This document shows, piece after piece, positions 11,488 to 19,253 of a DNA stretch of 36,256 nucleotides. Source of the stretch: a virus; the IMG/VR virus record IMGVR_UViG_3300045107_000859, positions 1 to 36,256 of that record; one strand, 5' to 3'. The translations under genes and the position numbers were made by a program. Within the stretch, counting starts at the first letter, position 1. Each line of letters starts with the position of its first letter. The notes below the pieces were generated by a model. The model worked only from the letters and a program-made list of their open reading frames with translations. It did not search any database and was not told the DNA's origin.

Positions 11488-11730
11488 ATAGCACCGAACA
11501 TGCACATTGACAGCGTACTTGTGAATCTTGATGGCTCTATGACCATCAGCTTGCAGGAGTTTCTTAACCCGACAGTGGCAGCGACTTTTGTAGGGGCAAC
11601 GCCGAGCGTTCAGGTAACGAATCCGAATCCTTCGCAGCTCAACATCGTTTTGACGCTGACGCCGGCCGCTCCGATTGCGGAACAGACTTTGCAGCCGGAC
11701 GCTGGTGGTTCGGCGAGCGTGGATGGCTAA
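11488..11730 (+). CDS. Hypothetical virion-associated protein with likely AUA start, ~80 aa
   Basis: The ATG at 11500 has no Shine-Dalgarno at the right distance. GGGGAG at 11477-11482 is five bases before ATA (11488-11490), which gives M-A-P-N in front of MHIDSVLVNLDGSMTISLQE. The protein is beta-rich and threonine/valine-rich (VQVTNPNPSQLNIVLTLTP), resembling small head-decoration or tail proteins; no family is recognised. Its TAA overlaps the ATG of the LAGLIDADG gene (TAATG), and its last codons lie inside the flanking direct repeat of that element. Confidence 0.5.
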   Translation: MAPNMHIDSVLVNLDGSMTISLQEFLNPTVAATFVGATPSVQVTNPNPSQLNIVLTLTPAAPIAEQTLQPDAGGSASVDG

Positions 11731-11734
11731 TGCC
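11717..11734 (+). repeat. Left flanking repeat of the LAGLIDADG element
   Basis: This 18-mer matches 12002-12019 at 14 of 18 positions: GCGTGG at the left and TAATGCC at the right are identical. Both copies contain a TAATG stop/start junction in the same relation to the reading frame. Confidence 0.5.
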
Positions 11735-11993
11735 AATAACCGACCAATGGCTGGCTGGTTTCTTTGACGGTGAAGGATGTGTCAACATTACCGTTGCAGG
11801 AAAGCATAGGCGTTGCATCCTTCGGCTTTATGTTGTGAATACGGATTATTCTTTATTGCAGGAAATCCAGAAAGAATATGGTGGACAGCTTTATAGGAGA
11901 AATTCTTCTATAAAGAATTGGAAACCCTATTGCAATCTTGCTTGGACTAATTCCCAGGCAGAAAAACTACTGGAACATATCGGCCGTCCTTAA
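11730..11993 (+). CDS. Short, probably truncated LAGLIDADG homing endonuclease, 87 aa
   Basis: The first residues (ITDQWLAGFFDGEGCVNITV) carry the LAGLIDADG helix with D13 and E15 as catalytic acidic residues. The following strand-turn-strand section (RCILRLYVVNTDYSLLQEIQ) and the W-x-x segment (CNLAWTNSQAEKLLEHI) are as in single-motif phage enzymes. Those usually run about 140-170 residues; this one stops just after LLEHIGRP, where relatives continue into a basic helix. It is therefore shortened and may be inactive. It sits between imperfect 18-bp direct repeats and interrupts a chain of small head genes. Confidence 0.75.
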   Translation: MPITDQWLAGFFDGEGCVNITVAGKHRRCILRLYVVNTDYSLLQEIQKEYGGQLYRRNSSIKNWKPYCNLAWTNSQAEKLLEHIGRP

Positions 11994-12001
11994 CAAGAAA
12001 G

Positions 12002-12019
12002 GCGTGGCCGCTTAATGCC
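12002..12019 (+). repeat. Right flanking repeat of the LAGLIDADG element
   Basis: Partner of 11717-11734. Just upstream, the frame ending N-K-K-G-V-A-A-stop overlaps the next ATG as TAATG. It looks like the displaced end of the gene upstream of the insertion, or a duplicated junction. Confidence 0.45.
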
Positions 12020-12188
12020 TTATGACCAAGTTTTCGATAAATTCAAAAGCGGGAATCTTCATTCTGGTTCAAAGAAGGGGCCGCAAGTAACGAATCGAAA
12101 ACAGGCTATTGCCATATTTATGAGTGAGAAGCGCAAAGCACAAGGCAGAAATCCTGAGTACCAAAGCAAGAAAGGCTTTCGGATATGA
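12015..12188 (+). CDS. DUF6496-like small phage protein, 57 aa
   Basis: The sequence MPYDQVFDKFKSGNLHSGSK, then KGPQVTNRKQAIAIFMSEKR, follows the pattern of a widespread small phage protein with 'v...fk.g.LhSGSk.GP.V..rkQAiAI..SE' (DUF6496, from memory). Function is not established; it is often encoded among head genes. It is very basic. The start is fixed by the TAATG junction and the end overlaps the next ATG (ATGA). Confidence 0.7.
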   Translation: MPYDQVFDKFKSGNLHSGSKKGPQVTNRKQAIAIFMSEKRKAQGRNPEYQSKKGFRI

Positions 12189-12373
12189 GCATACACATCA
12201 AGCCGAGTCGCCGTGGCCTATTCACGAAGAAAGCTCATGCCGCTGGCAAATCAGTGCAGGAGTATGCCTCTGAGAAGGCTGGTGCTGGCGGGACGCTAGG
12301 CAAAGAAGCCAACTTCGCAAGGATGGCAAAGCGCCACTGGAAGCCACTAAAGAAAAAGGGTTTTTCCATATGA
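12185..12373 (+). CDS. Small basic phage protein, 62 aa
   Basis: MSIHIKPSRRGLFTKKAHAA and GGTLGKEANFARMAKRHWKP match the 'MSIHIK.S.+GL.' class of short proteins that accompany the preceding gene in many podovirus-like genomes. The central part (GKSVQEYASEKAGAG) is probably a helix. Function unknown; a minor capsid or DNA-associated role is a guess. Its ATG overlaps the preceding TGA. Confidence 0.6.
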   Translation: MSIHIKPSRRGLFTKKAHAAGKSVQEYASEKAGAGGTLGKEANFARMAKRHWKPLKKKGFSI

Positions 12374-12400
12374 GCAACCGTAAGTTACCAGTGAGGGCGA

Positions 12401-12763
12401 ATGGCACAAGTTAACGCATTACCCGTTGGATTTGTCGGGCCAATCACAGGGGCACTAACGACTACCGGCGCATCGGCTGTGCTCTTCACGATGAGCACGA
12501 TTACGGATGGGCAGGACAAGACGCTTTGGCTTGGAGCAATCGGTGCAGGTGCGGTCCCCACTGCTCTCACCGTAGACCTTGAGGTTTCCTTCGATGGGCA
12601 GCTTACCTGGCAAAAGCTGCAGACCGGAATTGCCCTTGTAGCCACTACAGTAGCTACTCCCCAGAAGATCATTAACGCGCCTCGCGGCTTGCCAATGAGG
12701 CTTAACGCAACGACTTTGACGCTTGGCTCTGCGTCGAGCATTACTGTTTACGGAGTCTGCTAA
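12401..12763 (+). CDS. Small beta-rich virion-like protein, 120 aa
   Basis: Not recognised by family. Threonine, alanine and valine dominate (VNALPVGFVGPITGALTTTG) with strand-like segments throughout and W-x-x-L near the middle (LTWQKLQTGIALV). Such composition is usual in capsid decoration or tail proteins. It shares its general character with the protein at 20256-20600. GAGG lies four bases before the ATG. Its TAA overlaps the likely ATC start of the portal gene. Confidence 0.5.
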   Translation: MAQVNALPVGFVGPITGALTTTGASAVLFTMSTITDGQDKTLWLGAIGAGAVPTALTVDLEVSFDGQLTWQKLQTGIALVATTVATPQKIINAPRGLPMRLNATTLTLGSASSITVYGVC

Positions 12764-15147
12764 TCACCAACCCGACGACACTTACGGGGCAGGAACCTGT
12801 TCAGCAAGAACAGGCACAGATTGACCCTAACAATCTGCCGCGTGAACTTTGGTACCCGCTCTGGCAATTGCTTGTTGATCTTGAACGTATAGATGACATT
12901 CCACGCAGGGAAGAAGTAAAGCTGATTCTCCAGCGAAGGCTTTATATGCGCGGAGAGCAGTACTGGTGGTACAACAACGATTCCGCTGCATGGTATCCGC
13001 CGAATGTCATGCCGGTGGGATTTGACGCGAACGATGCGGCTGTCTCGAACTTCCGCAACGTGACAAACATCTTTCAGGCTACGGGGCTGTCCCTGTCTTC
13101 CGTCATCACCCAGAACAACACGCGCTCTCAATTCTTCCCTGTAAAGGCTTCTGACCCGCAAGACGTAGCGACGGCAAAGAACGCTTCCAAGTTCGTTGAC
13201 CAACTGCACAGGCAGAATGACTGGCCGAAGCGCATGGATGAAGCTGGATACTTCATGTGTACGGATGGGTATTTCGCTGGCCACGTTCGCTATATCAGCG
13301 ATGGCGATAAATTTGGGTACGATGAACGCGACATCCTCGCTCCGGTAGAAGTCCCGATTGGGCAGGCTACCGTCTCGTGCCCAACCTGTGGCTATGAAGC
13401 GGAAGGCTCGGTAGACGCGCAGCCGACTTGCCCCGATTGCGGCCAGCCGCTCATAGAGAATCCTCCCCCAACGACTACGGCACTACAGACAGTAGGAACG
13501 GCACAGATTCCGAAAGGACAGGAAGTAGTTTCGATTGTTCCAGCACTCCAGCTTCGCAGAACGGCTTATGCGGATGAGCAGGCCGATTTTCTGTATATGG
13601 ACTGGGTAACGGATATAGACAAATCCGTGGCGATTGCGACTTACCCGGAGAAGGAAGACTTACTTGCCGGAACGACAGGCGGAGACGATGCAGGAACGGC
13701 TGCAAGTTATGAACGAATCGCGCGAAGGCTTCTGTATTTAGGCACGGGAAGGCATTCAGGGGTAACGCTTGAAGGACTGGGAACATTTCAGCGGGCATGG
13801 ATACGGCCAAAAGCGTTTTTCAGGATTCAGGATAAGATGCTACGAGCGCAGTATCTCCAGATGTATCCAAAGGGCGTCAAGATTGTTTTCTACAATGGCC
13901 AGTATTGCGAATCAAAAGCGGAAAGCATGGATGAGGCATGGGAATCCATGCAGACGATGCCCGGAGAAGGGGCAATCCGGGAGACGCTAATCAGTTCCAT
14001 TCTTCCGATTCAGGACCAGCTCAACGACTGCACGAATCTTCTCTTTGAAATCTGCATGAACGGAGTTCCAGAAGGATTTGCTGCATCGGATTTGCTGGAC
14101 TTTGAGGCGAGAAACGAACAGACAGCCACGGCGGGAAACGTTACTCCCGTAACCCTGGCTCCGAATCAGGCAATCGGGCAGAAGCTCATGTTCACTCCTG
14201 CCGTTGAGCCTTCGATGGCGATGATGAAGTACATTGACATGCTCCTGAACGCCATTCCTCAGTTTCTCTCAGGCAATTATCCGGCTCTTTTCGGTGGCGA
14301 TACAGGCTCAAACGACACAGCGGCAGGCATTGCGATTCAACGAAATCAGGCAATGGGGAGAATTGGACGTGTCTGGAGGAATTTCCAGCAATTCCTGGCA
14401 AATCTCGATGCAAAAGCGGTGAAATGCTTTGCAAATAACCGCACCGAGGATATGGAACTGGCAAGCAAGGGAGCGACAGGAGAATTTGATACGGATTTTG
14501 TCCGCTTGGAGGATATGCAGGGGAACGTCATCGCCTATCCAGAGGTAGATGCTCAATTCCCGGTACTTGAGGCGGATGTTCGGTCTCTCTTGCTCAGTAT
14601 GTTCAACGGAGGCAATCCTGTCTTTCTGCAAACCATTGCCACGCCGAAGAATCTTGAATATCTCTTCAGAATGATGGGCATTTCGGATGTAGAGATTCCC
14701 GGAGAGCAGCAGCGCAAGAAAACCAACATGGATATTGCCCAGCTTTCGCAAGAACAGCCGCAACCAGGGCAGCCGGGAGTTGACCCGCAGACAGGCCAGC
14801 AAACTCCGCCGCAACCTGTTCCAAGCGTCAAGCCTGACCCGAACATAGACGATTTAAAAGTAGCGGCGCAAACGGCAAAAGCGTGGCTTATCAGCGACAA
14901 GGGACTTGAAGTAAAACAGGCAAACCCTGCCGGATATATCAACGTGTATCTCTTTGCAAAAGCCTGTCAGATGATGGAAAAGCAGCAGGAATTGCAGCAG
15001 GCAGCAGCAGCGATGGCCATGCAGGGCCAAGGACCGCTCAACGACCTTGCTGGCGCAGAGGCGATGGTTCCACCTCCGCATCAGCAACCACAGCCAAAAG
15101 GAGCACCAGCTTCGCCCGCTTCAAAAGGCGCAGCTCCTGCGGCTTAA
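12763..15147 (+). CDS. Portal protein with likely AUC start, ~794 aa
   Basis: The 12-subunit channel at the capsid vertex. Typical features: an N-terminal helical part (LERIDDIPRREEVKLILQRR), 'YMRGEQYWWYN', an N-rich stem region (FRNVTNIFQATGLSLSSVIT) and a C-terminal Q/P/A-rich tail. Residues 206-226 hold an inserted zinc ribbon (C206-x2-C209 ... C223-x2-C226). The frame is open back to a TAA upstream, with no ATG, GTG or TTG before TTG 12868, which has no Shine-Dalgarno and would cut into the conserved start (LPRELWYPLWQLLVDL). GGAG at 12752-12755 and a TAATC overlap point to ATC at 12763. It would load the terminase during packaging. Confidence 0.85.
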   Translation: MTNPTTLTGQEPVQQEQAQIDPNNLPRELWYPLWQLLVDLERIDDIPRREEVKLILQRRLYMRGEQYWWYNNDSAAWYPPNVMPVGFDANDAAVSNFRNVTNIFQATGLSLSSVITQNNTRSQFFPVKASDPQDVATAKNASKFVDQLHRQNDWPKRMDEAGYFMCTDGYFAGHVRYISDGDKFGYDERDILAPVEVPIGQATVSCPTCGYEAEGSVDAQPTCPDCGQPLIENPPPTTTALQTVGTAQIPKGQEVVSIVPALQLRRTAYADEQADFLYMDWVTDIDKSVAIATYPEKEDLLAGTTGGDDAGTAASYERIARRLLYLGTGRHSGVTLEGLGTFQRAWIRPKAFFRIQDKMLRAQYLQMYPKGVKIVFYNGQYCESKAESMDEAWESMQTMPGEGAIRETLISSILPIQDQLNDCTNLLFEICMNGVPEGFAASDLLDFEARNEQTATAGNVTPVTLAPNQAIGQKLMFTPAVEPSMAMMKYIDMLLNAIPQFLSGNYPALFGGDTGSNDTAAGIAIQRNQAMGRIGRVWRNFQQFLANLDAKAVKCFANNRTEDMELASKGATGEFDTDFVRLEDMQGNVIAYPEVDAQFPVLEADVRSLLLSMFNGGNPVFLQTIATPKNLEYLFRMMGISDVEIPGEQQRKKTNMDIAQLSQEQPQPGQPGVDPQTGQQTPPQPVPSVKPDPNIDDLKVAAQTAKAWLISDKGLEVKQANPAGYINVYLFAKACQMMEKQQELQQAAAAMAMQGQGPLNDLAGAEAMVPPPHQQPQPKGAPASPASKGAAPAA

Positions 15148-15156
15148 GGAGAAAGA

Positions 15157-16431
15157 ATGGCAACAGCAGTCGTAACACCACCAGCCGACACTCTTGAGCA
15201 GAAGTTTGCCAAGATTGAAAGCGCAGCGCCAAGTGCGGGTGCTGAAGAAGTTGTGCCGCCGCCAAGCACAGAAACGCCTGATACACCTCCGGCAGCGGTG
15301 CCGGGGCAGGAAACTCCTGCTGAAAAACCGGATGAGGGCGTGGAAGAAACAGAAGTTGATTTGGATGCAGCGCCGGAAACCGTTGGAGACTTTGCCAAAT
15401 ACAAGCATTTGTTTAAGGACCAACCAGAACTTAGACAGATACTTGGACAACACAAAGCCTACACGGAGATGCGTGGCGAACAGCCGTGGGAAGAGTTCAA
15501 ACAAATCCACGAGCGCGTTCCTACGCTAGCAGATGCGGAGAGACTGGTAGAGGAAAGCGAAAATGCACGGGAATTTGGACGGATGTACCGCGAAGACCCT
15601 GTGCAGTTTATTTCTTCTCTCAAGGAATCCGACACCAATGCGTTTACCAGGCTGGTATCCGACTTGCCGCAGATTCTTGCAAAAGTGGATGTAAGCGCCT
15701 GGAAAGAGCAGGCAGCATCCTACGTTGACCCTGTGCTCAACAACCTTTACAGGTTTGCGACACAGGAGAAGAACGAGGCATTGCAGCAGGCAGTTCAGCT
15801 TGTGGCTCAGGCTTGCGGGATTACTCCGGGACGTAGCGTAGCTCCGGCGAACAATCCCGAAGTGGAAGAGCTGCGGCGGCAACTGCAGGAAAAGAATCAA
15901 GCGGAAGGACAACAGGCATTTGAATCGTTCTGGTCACAGACGGACAATGCGGTAATTGAAAATGCGGTCACGGAAATTGAAGCCACCCTTAAAAAGGCGG
16001 CTCCGAACGCGACAGCGGCTCAATTAAAGCGCATGGTTCAGGAAGTGTATCAAGGAACGATTTCGGCGCTTGGCTCTCAGCCTCAATTCGTTGCCCAGAT
16101 GGACAGTTACCGTCAAAGCGCGATGAAAGGCAAGCAGAGCATTTCTGACCACAATGCCATCGTTGATTTCGCCACAAAGCGGGCAAAGCTCGTTATTCCG
16201 CGAGTGGCGCGAGATATTGCAAGCGAATGGAACAAATCCATTTTGCAGACGAGCACAGCAACTACGCAGCAAAAACAGGCAATCGCCGCAAAGACAAAGG
16301 ATGTAGGAGCAGGACCACAGGCCACGACTTCTGCCGCAGCAGCCGCGCCGAAGAGCGGTAAACGCACAGCAGCGGATGTATGGCGCGAATTGGAATCCGG
16401 GAACTACGTCAAACCAGCAGCACGGGTTTAG
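15157..16431 (+). CDS. Scaffolding protein, 424 aa
   Basis: It lies between portal and capsid. Acidic, proline-rich N-terminus (EEVVPPPSTETPDTPPAAVP), a mostly helical middle with coiled-coil character (EVEELRRQLQEKNQAEGQQA), and a basic C-terminal end (PKSGKRTAADVWRELESGNY) of the helix-loop type that binds capsid subunits. Scaffolds of this composition guide procapsid assembly and leave or are degraded before packaging. No protease motif is seen. GGAGAAAGA precedes the ATG. Confidence 0.75.
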   Translation: MATAVVTPPADTLEQKFAKIESAAPSAGAEEVVPPPSTETPDTPPAAVPGQETPAEKPDEGVEETEVDLDAAPETVGDFAKYKHLFKDQPELRQILGQHKAYTEMRGEQPWEEFKQIHERVPTLADAERLVEESENAREFGRMYREDPVQFISSLKESDTNAFTRLVSDLPQILAKVDVSAWKEQAASYVDPVLNNLYRFATQEKNEALQQAVQLVAQACGITPGRSVAPANNPEVEELRRQLQEKNQAEGQQAFESFWSQTDNAVIENAVTEIEATLKKAAPNATAAQLKRMVQEVYQGTISALGSQPQFVAQMDSYRQSAMKGKQSISDHNAIVDFATKRAKLVIPRVARDIASEWNKSILQTSTATTQQKQAIAAKTKDVGAGPQATTSAAAAAPKSGKRTAADVWRELESGNYVKPAARV

Positions 16432-16460
16432 TTTTTAGCGGGATGCCAAAAGGAGAATAA

Positions 16461-17750
16461 ATGGCTTCAGTTGAAGCAAACGTTCAAGGTCTAGAACGTG
16501 AGCTGATTATTTATAAGGATGGCATCCCCGAACTTCTGGAGATGGATTCGCCGCTATACAACATGATGGAAAGGCAGGAAGCCGACCCAGCCTCGAACCG
16601 TCCAACACGTATTCCGTTGCTGGTTTCAGTGGGCGGCACTTTCCAGCAGGTTTCTATGGACGGCGGCTCCGTTGGCGATACCGGAGGCCCTGTGTGGCAG
16701 ACCGCTACACTGACTCCGTTCTACTACACGTCAGGTTTCAGCTACACCTTGCTTGCGAAGTATGCAACAACGGGGGCGGAACGCGGCGTGAAATCGGCAA
16801 CGGGCGAAGTAATGCGTCTGGCAGTGAGGTACTTCAAGGCGCAACTTGACACACTGATGAACACGGCGGGCAACGGCGTAATCGGTACGATTACTTCGGC
16901 AGGCCCTCCGCTGACGATGACTACGGACGGTTTCAAGGAGCAGATGGTCTTTGTTGGGCAGAACGTGCAGGTTTACAACGCTGCATTGACTACCAACCGA
17001 GGCTCTTCCACCGTAACGGCGTTTGACCCTGTTGGTCACACGATTACGCTTGCGGCCAATCCGGGCGGCACTACGGCAACGGACGTTCTCGTTATAGGCG
17101 GTCTCTCTGGTGCGCTTACAGCACAGTCTTCTCTCTTCGGCATCCAGTATCATCAGTCGGACGCGACTTCTGGTACTTGGCTCGGCCTGAATAGAGCGAC
17201 TGTTCCGCAAGTTGTCACTCCGTCTATCAATGCCAACTCTGCTGTTCTGACGACTGGCATGATTCGCGGCGCTTTGAACAGAATCCGTATCAACGAAGGC
17301 GACAATTTCTTTAATACGGAAATGACCAAGCTGACTGCGTACATGCACCCGTCGCAGGCGGACTCTTACGAGTCCATTGCATTGCTCATCAGCAACATCT
17401 GGAAAGACCCAACAGGGAACCAGAACGTTGACTTGATGTTTAACAATCAGAGCGGACTCAAGATGTCCAACGTTCCTGTAGTTCAGTCCATCCACCAAGA
17501 CCGCACAAGAATTGATTTCCTGTGCCTCGGTTATTGGGGACGGATTGTTGCTACGGACACGGGCTTTTTCACCATCGATGACAAGATTATCTGGCCGAAG
17601 ATTGATACTTCGACGGTTCCAGGCGGTCTGCTTGCCACAGAGCAGTTCTGGCTGAAGGCCGGAATCCAGATGTATAACCGCAATCCTTATGGTTCGAGCT
17701 ACATCAAGAACCTTGGATTGCCGCTGATTGGTTCCAGCTCCATCTACTAA
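16461..17750 (+). CDS. Major capsid protein (HK97-like fold), 429 aa
   Basis: Position after the scaffold, strong ribosome-binding site (AGGAGAATAA), and an HK97-type pattern. There is an N-terminal arm (LERELIIYKDGIPELLEMDS), a segment like an E-loop (FQQVSMDGGSVGDTGGPVWQ), and a long middle containing a small beta insertion (RGSSTVTAFDPVGHTITLAA). A spine-like helix follows (GMIRGALNRIRINEGDNFFN), then a P-domain/A-domain end (VDLMFNNQSGLKMSNVPVVQ). No N-terminal prodomain is visible. It forms the icosahedral shell around the portal and scaffold. Confidence 0.85.
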   Translation: MASVEANVQGLERELIIYKDGIPELLEMDSPLYNMMERQEADPASNRPTRIPLLVSVGGTFQQVSMDGGSVGDTGGPVWQTATLTPFYYTSGFSYTLLAKYATTGAERGVKSATGEVMRLAVRYFKAQLDTLMNTAGNGVIGTITSAGPPLTMTTDGFKEQMVFVGQNVQVYNAALTTNRGSSTVTAFDPVGHTITLAANPGGTTATDVLVIGGLSGALTAQSSLFGIQYHQSDATSGTWLGLNRATVPQVVTPSINANSAVLTTGMIRGALNRIRINEGDNFFNTEMTKLTAYMHPSQADSYESIALLISNIWKDPTGNQNVDLMFNNQSGLKMSNVPVVQSIHQDRTRIDFLCLGYWGRIVATDTGFFTIDDKIIWPKIDTSTVPGGLLATEQFWLKAGIQMYNRNPYGSSYIKNLGLPLIGSSSIY

Positions 17751-17764
17751 TCTTTAGCGGCTTA

Positions 17765-17787
17765 GGGGCTGAGCCGGAATCAGCCCC
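17765..17787 (+). terminator. Hairpin between the capsid gene and the next gene
   Basis: GGGGCTGA (17765-17772) pairs perfectly with TCAGCCCC (17780-17787) around a seven-base loop. There is no U-run after it, so it is not a standard intrinsic terminator. It ends eight bases before the next ATG, where a Shine-Dalgarno should be. It could protect the 3' end of the capsid message or throttle translation of the next gene. Confidence 0.45.
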
Positions 17788-17795
17788 ACCAAAAC

Positions 17796-18428
17796 ATGAG
17801 AGTGCCTGAACATATCCAGAAGAGAGTTGCAGAGCGTGGCGGCTATGCCGATGATGGCAGACCTATCTTCCGAATTGTGTGGGGCGGAAATCGTTTCACG
17901 TATATCGGAGGCCGTTGGAAGAAGTTCGATGACCACGGCAATTGTACCGGCGAATGGATTGGCACAAAGAAAGTCTTGAAGCATCCTGAAGCGAAAGACC
18001 GCTACATCTTGGAAGTTCTCTGCCCTGCCGAGAACTATGGCTCTGAAGCGGTTTGGGATGCGATGTTTACGGAATGGATTGACGGCATCCGTGTAGAAAC
18101 AATGGGGCCGTTTCCTCGTAACGGTGAATACGAAGTCGTTAAAGTCATCGAACGCGAGTATCGGGATTCCAAGGGCGTTACATGGAAGAGGGAGTTTGTT
18201 CCGCTGACGGCGACTATCTGCGATGCCATTGTGGATACAGCAGTAAGGAACAGGGACCTTCCCGAACGCATTAAGAAAGAAGCGAAGCGGGCACAATTCG
18301 CGGAGCAGGAAAAGCAACAGGAAGTGAATCTCTGCGAGAAAATCAGGAAGATTGAAACACAAGTGGAGTGGATGAAGAATCCACATGTAGCCGTGCCGAC
18401 AGAATTTGAAGTCTCGAAATACAGCTAG
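17796..18428 (+). CDS. Hypothetical head-region protein, 210 aa
   Basis: Not recognised. The N-terminus (MRVPEHIQKRVAERGGYADD, then FRIVWGGNRFTYIGGRWKKF) is beta-rich with several aromatic residues. A central segment (YRDSKGVTWKREFVPL) and a helical, charged C-terminal third (EQEKQQEVNLCEKIRKIETQ) follow. Comparable proteins sit after the capsid gene in other soil podovirus-like genomes, so a head-completion or connector role is likely but inferred. No Shine-Dalgarno; the hairpin above occupies that place. Confidence 0.5.
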   Translation: MRVPEHIQKRVAERGGYADDGRPIFRIVWGGNRFTYIGGRWKKFDDHGNCTGEWIGTKKVLKHPEAKDRYILEVLCPAENYGSEAVWDAMFTEWIDGIRVETMGPFPRNGEYEVVKVIEREYRDSKGVTWKREFVPLTATICDAIVDTAVRNRDLPERIKKEAKRAQFAEQEKQQEVNLCEKIRKIETQVEWMKNPHVAVPTEFEVSKYS

Positions 18429-18578
18429 GAAAGGTGTTCTTTTTCATGGCAAATTCAGCAAAGCCACATCACGGAAAAGGCAAAGATTTTGCTTTATAGA
18501 ATTCAGAAAGGTACTTTGTTTTTTTGCAAGAATTACAGACTCTAATTTTCATTACTCAACTATATAAGGAGAACTACT
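18429..18578 (+). other. AT-rich intergenic region with weak terminator-like structures
   Basis: This is the largest gap between the late genes. It holds a possible 17-codon ORF at 18446-18499 (MANSAKPHHGKGKDFAL, AAAGGTG nine bases upstream). A small hairpin of GCAAA/TTTGC type lies near 18480-18494. A short AAAG/CTTT stem is followed by seven T residues (to about 18526), which could be a leaky terminator. TATATAAGGAG precedes the next gene, giving a ribosome-binding site but no convincing -35 box. Confidence 0.35.
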
Positions 18579-19253
18579 GTGGCGTCAGTTCAGATTTGCA
18601 ACACTTCGCGGGAAGAAATTATCCTTCCTCGCAGGACGTACAATGTGCTTGGCTGGAGGATTCCTGCTTGTCCGGCAGATAAACCCTTCACCAGCATTGT
18701 AATTAACGACCAAATTGACGTGAAGAAGGTCTACGTCACGTACAGCGAATCAGAAGCGGAGAAGATTCCCGTTCCTATTCCCACGGATCAGATCGTCGCG
18801 GATTATTTCGGCAATGAAAAGCTGAAGCAAAAAGGCTGTTTTGTCTGCGCTCCTGACCATATTCCCACGGAGAAAGAAGTTACGGAGGCCCGCAATACTA
18901 GAATCAAATGGCTGCAAGGGCTTGTTGAGGCGGGCGACAAGGAATTCATGCGGACGCATAAGGTGGATGAGATTCCAGACTTCTGCAAAACTGCCGTGAC
19001 CGAACTTGGCCTTAAGAGAGAATGGGCGGTCGTTGCGCCTCCGCCAATGACGGAATGTCCTGCTTGCGGAGAGCGGATAAATGTTGGAGTGGCTATCTGC
19101 AAATCTTGCCATGCCATACTCCGCAAGGATAAGGCGATTGAGTTTGGTCTAATTGAGGCTGATGAAGAAGAGCCAGTTAAGGCGCGGGCTGGACGACCAA
19201 AGAAAAAGACCGTTCCTGAACAAGATATTGAAGGGCCAATCGGAGGGATTTAA
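18579..19253 (+). CDS. Zinc-ribbon structural-region protein, 224 aa
   Basis: GTG start with AAGGAG seven bases upstream. The N-terminal half is beta-rich (ASVQICNTSREEIILPRRTY). The middle is helical (EARNTRIKWLQGLVEAGDKE). Then comes a zinc ribbon, CPACGERINVGVAICKSCHA, at ~167-186, and the end has an AT-hook-like RAGRPKKK. Proteins of this mixed type occur in phage head-tail regions, but the function is not known to me. Together with the portal ribbon it is the second zinc site among the putative virion proteins. Confidence 0.5.
   Translation: MASVQICNTSREEIILPRRTYNVLGWRIPACPADKPFTSIVINDQIDVKKVYVTYSESEAEKIPVPIPTDQIVADYFGNEKLKQKGCFVCAPDHIPTEKEVTEARNTRIKWLQGLVEAGDKEFMRTHKVDEIPDFCKTAVTELGLKREWAVVAPPPMTECPACGERINVGVAICKSCHAILRKDKAIEFGLIEADEEEPVKARAGRPKKKTVPEQDIEGPIGGI

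Noticed and set aside
12370-12414. 14-codon ORF MSNRKLPVRANGTS overlapping the 62-aa gene stop
   Set aside because: An ATGA overlap is present, but the frame is too short and also overlaps the next gene; not enough support.
18446-18499. 17-codon ORF as an independent gene
   Set aside because: The ribosome-binding site is only fair and the peptide is short; noted under the intergenic feature instead.
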